5,014 nucleotides of DNA, taken from positions 1-5,014 of the forward strand of contig JAOZRJ010000129.1 of assembly GCA_029931885.1 (NCBI GenBank), given 5' to 3'. Position numbers and translations under genes: made by a program. Source of the stretch: Candidatus Omnitrophota bacterium (GTDB lineage Bacteria > Omnitrophota > Koll11 > Zapsychrales > Aceulaceae). A model generated the notes under the pieces. It was not told where the DNA came from. It saw only the letters and a program-made list of their open reading frames with translations, and did no database searches. Shown one piece after another: positions 1 through 5,014 of this stretch; the first letter of the stretch is position 1, and every line of letters starts with the position of its first letter.

Positions 1-1582
1 CTGCTGCCTTGGTTTTAGGAATAACATTATTAACCTTATCTCCACCCAAAAGTTCATAATAAATCTTCTTTACAATATCTGCCAACGATGTTGTTTTTCC
101 GACAAGGCCGCTATCCATCAAATTCTCCTGCAGCTTTTCAGTATAGCGAAGCATCTCTGGACGAATAAAAACTTCTGAATCCTTATCTTTTGCCTCAAGA
201 ACCAAATATGCCTCATATGTTCCGGCAAAATGTTCATTTAAAACACGATCGGCAATTCTAATCGGATGATTTTTCTCAAACCACCTCACAGGATTATCAT
301 TAACTTGAATACGGGTTATCCCATATATAGAGAAACCTACCAAAACAATAGTAACAGCCAACACGGCTTTAAAATGATAAAGAGAAATCCGCCTCACAGA
401 ACTCAAGACTTTATCTAAAATAACGGACTTTCCTTCCCTTTTAGGTAAACTAAAACTCTTAAAATGCTTTACGTCCATAAGCATAATATACGCAGGAATA
501 AGAATAATTGTTAGCACCCATGCGACTAAAACACCGATGGCGACAAAAATACCAAAGACCTGAACCGGAGGAATAGGAGAAAATGATAACGAAAAGAATC
601 CAACGGCTGATGTTAAAGATGTAAAAAGCATCGGACTAAAAAGTTCTTCAAGTATAAAATTAATTGTTTTCTTTCGGTCATTATAGAGATGATACTTATC
701 AAAAAACTCACTTAAGATATGAATTGAATCCAAAACCGCAATTGGCATCAAAAATATCGGAATCATTGAGCTCATAATATGAACAGGAAATCCAAAACCA
801 ATCAGCAATCCCATCGTTACAATAACTGTTGCGATAGCCACGATCATCGGAGCAATAATCAGTTGGATGGATTTAAAAAACATCCACATTAAAAGAAAAA
901 TAACAAGCCCTGCCAATGGAGCAGAAATAGCCATCTGCTTAAACATTTCGCTGCCAAACTGATCATTAGCAATAGGAAGCCCCGTAAAATGATATTTCTC
1001 TTCTCCAGGATATTTCTTTACGATTTCTTTGATTTTTTGAGAAATCTCAAAACTTAAATCCTTTCTTTCAATAGGGATGTAAAGAGCCAAAGCTTTCCCA
1101 TCTTCAGATACCAGTGTCCCATGAAACATAGGGTGATCTTGCGCCTCATTCCTGATCAAAAAAGCCTCTTCGTCAGTACTCGGCGGCTCCTCCATCAACC
1201 AGTTAAATCGTACCTCTCCAATACCGCCTTGTTGAATATTATCTTTTGTTGAAAGTGAAATAACCTCGTTCGATATAACCCCATCGAGCTTTTGAATTTC
1301 TTTTGTTATATTAAAAACATTTGTTAAAGTTGATACATTAAAAACACCATTGGAATTATCTTTATTAATAACACCAATAACAATCAAATCATAAAGAACA
1401 AACTCTTCTTTCATCTCTTTATGAAAAACTCTTGCAGGGGCTTGCTGCGATAACATATTCTCAGGATCTGTATCAACCTTGATTTTTGTAAATTGCGCCA
1501 AAGAAAAAACAGCTAAAACAATTGTTGCTGTCATAATTATTTTGGGCTTTTGAATTGCATAACGTATAAATTTTTTAAGCAT
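1..1582 (-). CDS. MMPL-family RND exporter, C-terminus outside window
   Basis: Inner-membrane protein of the RND superfamily (MMPL type, 'predicted exporter'), expected to move a lipid or other hydrophobic compound using the proton gradient. The 527 visible residues begin MLKKFIRYAIQKPK. TM1 is at about 15-33, followed by a periplasmic loop of about 185 residues containing the family-like HFTGLPIANDQF (198-209). TM2-TM6 lie at about 221-368 and TM7 at about 404-423, and a second periplasmic loop opens with NDNPVRWFEKNHPIR (428-442). TM4 carries VLDSIHILSEF (283-293), whose Asp285 sits where the family has its proton-relay acid, and TSLTSAVGFFSLSFSPIPP (321-339) is the usual TM5 signature. The rest of loop 2 and TM8-12 should lie beyond base 1; full proteins usually have 750-900 residues. 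It is the third gene of its operon, 21 bp after the flavoprotein stop. Its ribosome site is weak (GGA, 7 nt before ATG). An upstream ATG at this junction runs straight into TAA, which supports the chosen start. The substrate is unknown. Confidence 0.92.
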   Translation of the reverse strand, partial: MLKKFIRYAIQKPKIIMTATIVLAVFSLAQFTKIKVDTDPENMLSQQAPARVFHKEMKEEFVLYDLIVIGVINKDNSNGVFNVSTLTNVFNITKEIQKLDGVISNEVISLSTKDNIQQGGIGEVRFNWLMEEPPSTDEEAFLIRNEAQDHPMFHGTLVSEDGKALALYIPIERKDLSFEISQKIKEIVKKYPGEEKYHFTGLPIANDQFGSEMFKQMAISAPLAGLVIFLLMWMFFKSIQLIIAPMIVAIATVIVTMGLLIGFGFPVHIMSSMIPIFLMPIAVLDSIHILSEFFDKYHLYNDRKKTINFILEELFSPMLFTSLTSAVGFFSLSFSPIPPVQVFGIFVAIGVLVAWVLTIILIPAYIMLMDVKHFKSFSLPKREGKSVILDKVLSSVRRISLYHFKAVLAVTIVLVGFSIYGITRIQVNDNPVRWFEKNHPIRIADRVLNEHFAGTYEAYLVLEAKDKDSEVFIRPEMLRYTEKLQENLMDSGLVGKTTSLADIVKKIYYELLGGDKVNNVIPKTKAA

Positions 1583-1603
1583 AGTTTAATCCATTTCTTT
1601 TTA

Positions 1604-2068
1604 TTATTTATTAACCTTAGGGTGCGCGAGATCAATGATGTTCTCAACATCAATTTCAATAAGATACTTAGGCTGCTGCGGAAGTTGGGCCTCAAAATGT
1701 TTCTTTGACTTAGCTCCTTCATGAACACTTTTAGTTATTCTTTCAGTCATTCTCTTTAATATACGCTCTTCCCATTCAACAACTATATTATCTTTAATAT
1801 CTTCCCTTAAAACAATCTTGGCAATTCCCTGAAGAGTAAATCCTATAAATTTATGTTCATCAATTGATGTGATGCTCACACGCGAATCTTTTTCTAAATT
1901 TCTGAATGTATTATTTTTATAAACATCAATAACAAAAACTTTTCCCTCTTTTTCTATGCCAACAATTCCTTTAGCAGAGCAATGAATCCTACTCTTAGAA
2001 TCTAAAGTAGAGACGATGACAAAACTTTGACCTCCCAAAAAGCTAACAACATCCTCTGATAATTCCAT
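1604..2068 (-). CDS. Pyridoxamine 5'-phosphate oxidase-like FMN-binding split-barrel protein
   Basis: Small cytoplasmic flavoprotein-type protein of 154 residues. The visible pattern is that of the PNPOx-like split barrel: strand FVIVSTLDSKSRIHCSAKG (16-34), then VFVIDVYKNNTFRNLEKDSR (44-63) with the 'N-L-x-x-D/N-x-R' segment usual before the barrel core, then VSITSIDEHKFIGFTLQGIAKI (64-85), ending in the family's 'G-x-A' turn. The C-terminal 65 residues are charged and helical (about 91-125), then a final strand PKYLIEIDVENIIDL (133-147). Family members bind FMN or F420 or heme, and many reduce flavin or small molecules; nothing here shows true pyridoxine biosynthesis. It starts 10 bp after the rubredoxin stop. 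Its Shine-Dalgarno AGAGG (2080-2076, 7-nt spacing) overlaps that stop, which fixes this ATG and suggests coupled translation. The neighbouring rubredoxin is a plausible electron partner; this is inference. The family call is fairly sure, the reaction is not known. Confidence 0.88.
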   Translation of the reverse strand: MELSEDVVSFLGGQSFVIVSTLDSKSRIHCSAKGIVGIEKEGKVFVIDVYKNNTFRNLEKDSRVSITSIDEHKFIGFTLQGIAKIVLREDIKDNIVVEWEERILKRMTERITKSVHEGAKSKKHFEAQLPQQPKYLIEIDVENIIDLAHPKVNK

Positions 2069-2078
2069 TATTAATCCT

Positions 2079-2219
2079 CTATTCAGCTATTTTAAATTCT
2101 TCTTTGCCAACCCCGCATTCGGGACAGGTCCAGTCCTCCGGCAACTCTTCAAATGCTATATTATTATTTTCAGCAGGATCATAAATATAACCACAAATTA
2201 AACATTTATATTTTTTCAT
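2079..2219 (-). CDS. Rubredoxin, short (46-residue) form
   Basis: One-electron carrier with a single iron held by four cysteines, acting in the cytoplasm. The 46-residue protein has both knuckles, C-L-I-C-G-Y (6-11) and C-P-E-C-G-V-G-K (32-39), so the ligands are Cys6, Cys9, Cys32 and Cys35. The aromatic core is also present: Tyr4, Tyr11, Tyr13, Phe23, Trp30 and Phe42, with YDPAE and the LPEDW segment. Usual rubredoxins have 52-54 residues. This one lacks about seven residues in the loop between YDPAE and the F-x-x-LP stretch, the same kind of deletion known from the 45-residue Desulfovibrio desulfuricans rubredoxin. The start is fixed by a strong AGGAG (2230-2226) six nt before ATG. It is the first gene of the minus-strand operon, about 65 bp from a probable promoter. 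It may pass electrons to or from the flavoprotein that follows. It is too short for many gene callers and could be missed in automatic annotation. Confidence 0.97.
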   Translation of the reverse strand: MKKYKCLICGYIYDPAENNNIAFEELPEDWTCPECGVGKEEFKIAE

Positions 2220-2225
2220 CTCTTT

Positions 2226-2230
2226 CTCCT
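2226..2230 (-). promoter_or_regulatory. Shine-Dalgarno of rubredoxin gene
   Basis: AGGAG on the minus strand, six nucleotides before the rubredoxin ATG. It is the best ribosome site in the window and decides the start of a gene that could otherwise be overlooked. Confidence 0.8.
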
Positions 2231-2290
2231 CTTTTATTTAAATAACATTACAACTTTTTTTATTTTATTTCAACAGCTATCTTTTGCTTG

Positions 2291-2313
2291 AATGATACTA
2301 CTTACGTATCATT
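2291..2313. promoter_or_regulatory. Probable repressor operator: perfect 8-bp inverted repeat
   Basis: AATGATAC (2291-2298) and GTATCATT (2306-2313) are exact reverse complements separated by a 7-nt spacer TACTTAC, giving a 23-bp site. It occupies the whole space between the -35 and the end of the -10 box of the minus-strand promoter. The arm length, spacing and placement are those of operators for dimeric helix-turn-helix repressors such as the TetR or MarR families, which commonly control exporter operons. No regulator gene is in the window, so the family is a guess. A terminator is unlikely: there is no U tract fitting the stem and the stem is AT-rich. Confidence 0.5.
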
Positions 2314-2319
2314 TGTCAA
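2292..2319 (-). promoter_or_regulatory. Sigma70-type promoter of the rubredoxin-flavoprotein-exporter operon
   Basis: On the minus strand a perfect -35 box TTGACA (2319-2314) is followed by a 16-bp spacer and a -10 box TATCAT (2297-2292), five of six matches to consensus. Transcription would begin near 2285, leaving a leader of about 65 nt before the rubredoxin ATG. No hairpin or riboswitch is evident in that leader. An inverted repeat lies across the spacer and -10 box, so the promoter is probably repressed by a dimeric regulator. Assigned by eye, without a scored search. Confidence 0.62.
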
Positions 2320-2412
2320 GCCTTTTTTCATATTCAAAAGTATATTTGCTAAGTTTAAAAACCCAAATTCATAAAAAATACGAACTCTAACGTCCACGCC
2401 TTAAGGATTCAA

Positions 2413-2441
2413 TTGACTTAACATACAATCTGCAATATGAT
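2413..2441 (+). promoter_or_regulatory. Sigma70-type promoter of the PEGA-glycosyltransferase operon
   Basis: TTGACT (2413-2418) is followed by exactly 17 bp and then TATGAT (2436-2441), each five of six matches to consensus at the ideal spacing. Transcription would start near 2448, about 40 nt before the ATG of the PEGA gene. A 12-bp perfect palindrome GTTTTTAAAAAC (2449-2460) starts at that point. In AT-rich DNA such boxes also arise by chance, but the position before an operon supports the call. Confidence 0.55.
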
Positions 2442-2488
2442 GATTAAGGTTTTTAAAAACTACACTTCCTAAGTTTTAAAAAAATTTT

Positions 2489-3997
2489 ATGAAAATCTTT
2501 AAAAAATTCCTCTTTTACCTTTTTACACTAATATATATCTTTTTCTGCCCGCTAATTATTTTGTATGCTTTAGGCATAACCATCAACCCTAAAACAGAAA
2601 AAATAATCAAAACAGGAATTATCTATCTCTCCAGCACGCCTCAAGGGGCAGCCGTCTACTTAAACGACAAACCTTTTCCAAGAAAAACCCCAACTGTTAT
2701 CCGTGAGCTTTCTGCTGGACAATACACAATCAAGCTTACATATGACGGCTATAAACCTTTTGAGAAAACACTTACTGTCCATGAAGAAAAAGCTGCTGCC
2801 CTAGATCAAATTTTACTTATTCCAAACCAATGGAATAAGGCCGAACTAACAACTTTTGCAGTTGATCAACTTATACCTGTTGGAGAGACGCCTTTCTTCT
2901 TAATCCAGCAAGGCCCCCTCATCAAGGACCTCTTTATAGTTCATTCTAATCAGGGGATCAGTCAAGCGCTGCACTCAGAAACCGGAATGGCGGCTAAGGC
3001 TCCAGAGGCTATATCCCTTTTTAAATCTGAATCCATTTATCTAGAAGCAAACGTAAAGGAAATCTTTACCATAAAAAATAGTCCATTCCTTCTTCTTAAA
3101 GTATCAATGAACAAACAAGAATATTTCTTATGGCTTTCTCCTCTTGATCAAAGCTCAGAGCCTCTAAACATTACCGACCTTATTGTTCGAAAGCCTAATC
3201 AAGTTAGATGGCAGGCAGATGACGAGAATAACCTTTACTCTCTTTCATCTGGCATAGTTGATCAAATTAACGTCTCTAAAAAAGCTATTTTCCCAAAAAT
3301 TGCAGAAAACGTACGCTCATATACAATTTTTAACAAAGAAATCTACGCCCTGACTAATGAAAACATTATTGAAAAATTAGACAACCAAGGTGAAGTTCAA
3401 AATAAAAACACAAGCAATCCATCAATTGTTAAATCCTTTTTTACAAAACAAGGTCCTATAGAATTTTACGTATTTCAAGATAATGTATTTCTATTCCTAG
3501 GGTCTCAAGGAGAATTATTTTCTAATCGCTCTCCATATGAAATTGTATCAAGCAATGTTGAAGATATTGTTACAGCTGATAATGATCAAAAAAGATTCTT
3601 GCTTTGGACAAAAAATAAAATCGGCATCCTTATCTTCTCTCTTCAAAAAAATGACACAGATATCTTTAATCAAGATGCATCTGTAAAATGGATTACAGAG
3701 TCTGGCACAAGCATCCAGCAAGCCTTTGAAGTTTCTGAAGGATCTCACGTTGTATATCTCGATAACAATACTATCTTCTTGCTCGAAACAGAAACTTTTG
3801 GTGATCGCGTTCAGGCAATAGTTGCTCGAGTCAAAGACGGAACAAATATTCATTATTCTGATGACGAGGGAAAACTTTACTATATTGACCCAAAAACATC
3901 TCTTTTAATGTCTATCGAAATTATTGCACCAAACCCTATTTTGCCTTTATCATTCTACGACGATATGGATAACCAACAGGAGCAACCAACACCATGA
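2489..3997 (+). CDS. Membrane-anchored PEGA-domain protein
   Basis: A 502-residue envelope protein. It begins MKIFKK, then a hydrophobic segment at about 8-30 that serves as an uncleaved signal anchor (no lipobox and no clear cleavage site), so the rest faces outward. A PEGA domain covers about 43-112: ISLSS-type strand IIYLSSTPQGAAVYLND (44-60), KTPTVIRELSAGQYTIKL (66-83), then DGYKPFEKTLTV (86-97). PEGA domains are beta-sandwich modules found in surface proteins and sensors. Residues 130-480 have no family I recognise. They are rich in short strands with repeated 'aromatic-D-N-x-hydrophobic' turns (for example YVFQDNVFLFLGSQGELF, VVYLDNNTIFLLE, YSDDEGKLYYIDPKT), which suggests a degenerate beta-propeller. 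There is no Shine-Dalgarno before this ATG. The start is chosen because it gives the basic-then-hydrophobic N-terminus and no other Met occurs until 167. The stop overlaps the glycosyltransferase start (ATGA). The role is likely structural or accessory to surface glycan synthesis; the function is not known. Confidence 0.83.
   Translation: MKIFKKFLFYLFTLIYIFFCPLIILYALGITINPKTEKIIKTGIIYLSSTPQGAAVYLNDKPFPRKTPTVIRELSAGQYTIKLTYDGYKPFEKTLTVHEEKAAALDQILLIPNQWNKAELTTFAVDQLIPVGETPFFLIQQGPLIKDLFIVHSNQGISQALHSETGMAAKAPEAISLFKSESIYLEANVKEIFTIKNSPFLLLKVSMNKQEYFLWLSPLDQSSEPLNITDLIVRKPNQVRWQADDENNLYSLSSGIVDQINVSKKAIFPKIAENVRSYTIFNKEIYALTNENIIEKLDNQGEVQNKNTSNPSIVKSFFTKQGPIEFYVFQDNVFLFLGSQGELFSNRSPYEIVSSNVEDIVTADNDQKRFLLWTKNKIGILIFSLQKNDTDIFNQDASVKWITESGTSIQQAFEVSEGSHVVYLDNNTIFLLETETFGDRVQAIVARVKDGTNIHYSDDEGKLYYIDPKTSLLMSIEIIAPNPILPLSFYDDMDNQQEQPTP
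3978..3982 (+). promoter_or_regulatory. Shine-Dalgarno of glycosyltransferase gene, inside the PEGA gene
   Basis: AGGAG lies within the last codons of the PEGA gene, 11 nt before the ATG at 3994. The spacing is slightly long, but together with the ATGA overlap it supports this start and coupled re-initiation by ribosomes finishing the upstream gene. Confidence 0.55.
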
Positions 3998-5014
3998 TTT
4001 TTAATTTTTCCCGAGAAGGACTAAACAAAAATGACCAAAAAGTTCAAAGATTTCTCGAAATGGTTCCAGGACTTCTAAGTTGGACAATTCTTTTAGGTCT
4101 TATCGCCCTCTCAATTACTAAACCACTCCTGGCTGCTCTTTTTATTATTGCATTTGATCTTTTTTGGTTTCTAAGGCTTGTCTACATGACAATCTTTTTA
4201 ATCCTTTCCTATTTTCGTCTCAGCATTGAAGATAATGTCGAGTGGATGAGTCGTGTAAATGCCGTTGACAACCTTGATCAAGTAATCAAAGAATTCCAAA
4301 TTCCTAAAACATTAAAATTGAAACAACTATATTCAACGCGTATTCACCGCTCTGAACTTTTGCGTCTTAAAGAAAGCAACAATCTTCCTCCTCTGTCAAA
4401 AGACGTTGTTCATCTGGTTATTCTTCCGGTAGCAAAAGAATCCAAAGAAATCATTGAGCCAAGCATTGAAAGCCTTCGCAATCAAAAATTCTCACCAAAA
4501 CAAATTGTCGTCATGATTGCTTTAGAGGATCGCGCTGATCAAAAAATCAAAAACAGCATCATGACTCTTAAAGATAAATACAAAGATGCTTTTATGGATT
4601 TTATGATTGTGCTTCATCCTTCTGATCTTCCTAGAGAAAAACGCGTCAAAGGAGCAAACGCAAGCTGGGCGGCAAAAAAAGCTAAAGAATATTTCCTGGA
4701 AAAATCAATCACTTTTGAAAACATTATTGTTTCATGTTTTGATTCTGACACAATTGTCGGACCGCAATATTTTGCCTGCTTAACATATTGTTTTCTGGTA
4801 ACTCCTTTCCGTACGCGAGCTAGCTTTCAACCAATTCCTGTATATCATAATAATATTTGGGATGTTCCTGGTTTTGCACGCGTAATGGAAACGGGCTCTT
4901 CATTCTTTCAACTAATTGAATCAACTAATCCCGAGAAACTTGTTACCTTCTCAAGTCATAGCATGAGCTTTAAGGCGCTGGTAGACGTTGATTACTGGCC
5001 GGAAGATATGATCA
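3994..5014 (+). CDS. Membrane-associated glycosyltransferase family 2 protein, C-terminus outside window
   Basis: The 340 visible residues begin MIFNFSREGL. A hydrophobic stretch at about 25-73 makes two membrane helices, putting the catalytic domain in the cytoplasm as in processive or polysaccharide GT2 enzymes. The GT-A nucleotide-sugar fold starts at VVHLVILPVAKESKEIIEPSIESLRNQ (138-164), matching the family's opening strand and helix, followed by IVVMIALEDRAD (171-182). KGANASWAAKK (219-229) corresponds to the 'K-x-x-A-x-N' segment. FDSDT (249-253) is the DxD-type motif (Asp250, Asp252) that binds the metal and nucleotide sugar. YWPEDM (334-339) begins the W-x-E-D acceptor/base region; a later Q-x-x-R-W motif, if present, would lie outside the window. 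The enzyme probably adds sugars from a nucleotide donor to a lipid-linked or surface polymer; donor and product cannot be told. Its start overlaps the PEGA stop by 4 bp, so the two are co-translated and likely act together at the membrane. Confidence 0.86.
   Translation, partial: MIFNFSREGLNKNDQKVQRFLEMVPGLLSWTILLGLIALSITKPLLAALFIIAFDLFWFLRLVYMTIFLILSYFRLSIEDNVEWMSRVNAVDNLDQVIKEFQIPKTLKLKQLYSTRIHRSELLRLKESNNLPPLSKDVVHLVILPVAKESKEIIEPSIESLRNQKFSPKQIVVMIALEDRADQKIKNSIMTLKDKYKDAFMDFMIVLHPSDLPREKRVKGANASWAAKKAKEYFLEKSITFENIIVSCFDSDTIVGPQYFACLTYCFLVTPFRTRASFQPIPVYHNNIWDVPGFARVMETGSSFFQLIESTNPEKLVTFSSHSMSFKALVDVDYWPEDMI

Larger units (their letters stand above)
2220..2488. other. Divergent intergenic region
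   Basis: This 269-bp AT-rich region separates the two divergent operons. It holds the minus-strand promoter with its inverted repeat (2291-2319) and the plus-strand promoter (2413-2441). Between about 2320 and 2412 I see no gene, RNA or convincing site. The two predicted transcription starts (about 2285 and 2448) are some 160 bp apart and point away from each other, so the promoters do not overlap. Confidence 0.7.

Noticed and set aside
1537..1728. A 63-codon minus-strand reading frame spanning the flavoprotein-exporter junction
   Set aside because: It overlaps the ends of two well-supported genes in another frame, has no ribosome site and its protein has a biased L/K/S make-up without recognisable features.
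2291..2313. The inverted repeat as a transcription terminator or small RNA hairpin
   Set aside because: The stem is only 8 bp and AT-rich, with no adjoining U tract of the right kind. It lies upstream of both operons rather than after a gene, and coincides with promoter boxes.
2320..2412. A possible tRNA, riboswitch or small gene in the gap
   Set aside because: No cloverleaf, conserved riboswitch core or start-with-ribosome-site reading frame is visible.
3548..3853. A 101-codon minus-strand reading frame inside the PEGA gene
   Set aside because: It lies wholly antisense to a long, plausible coding region, with no promoter, ribosome site or family resemblance; a shadow frame.
3995..3997. TGA read as an amino acid (Gracilibacteria-type or Mycoplasma-type code)
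   Set aside because: No in-frame TGA occurs inside any of the five genes, and reading through this one adds only nine residues after the recoded codon before TAA. The standard code fits.

Overview
The window is an AT-rich stretch (roughly one third G+C by eye) of bacterial DNA. It holds five protein genes in two divergent operons around one intergenic region of about 270 bp, and no RNA genes, mobile elements or CRISPR. The genes use the standard code, since no in-frame TGA occurs in any of them and one ends on TGA. The gene mix is a short rubredoxin, a small FMN split-barrel protein, an MMPL/RND exporter, a PEGA-domain membrane protein and a membrane-linked family 2 glycosyltransferase. It points to an anaerobic or microaerophilic, probably uncultured bacterium of the Omnitrophota or Patescibacteria kind. 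That placement is inference from gene style, not from a marker gene.

Left operon (minus strand, read from 2219 down to 1): rubredoxin (46 aa), then after 10 bp a pyridoxamine-5'-phosphate-oxidase-like flavoprotein (154 aa), then after 21 bp an MMPL-family RND exporter cut by the window edge after 527 residues. A good sigma70-type promoter (TTGACA, 16 bp, TATCAT) lies about 65 bp before the rubredoxin. A perfect 8-bp inverted repeat fills its spacer and covers most of its -10 box, which looks like a repressor operator. The simplest reading is a regulated unit joining a small electron-transfer pair (rubredoxin and flavin protein) to an envelope exporter. The substrate cannot be told.

Right operon (plus strand, 2489 to beyond 5014): a signal-anchored PEGA-domain protein of 502 aa overlaps by 4 bp (ATGA) with a glycosyltransferase family 2 gene, of which 340 residues are in the window. 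The promoter is TTGACT, 17 bp, TATGAT. The PEGA gene start has no recognisable Shine-Dalgarno, while the glycosyltransferase start has one. Together they look like an envelope module, with a surface-facing PEGA/beta-rich protein and a membrane glycosyltransferase made in coupled fashion, perhaps for surface polysaccharide.

Sampled lines across the whole window show C exceeding G on the plus strand whatever the gene direction, so the plus strand is probably the lagging strand here. I did not find a clearly new system. The most interesting points are the operator-embedded promoter, the unusual rubredoxin/flavoprotein/RND operon and the coupled PEGA-glycosyltransferase pair.
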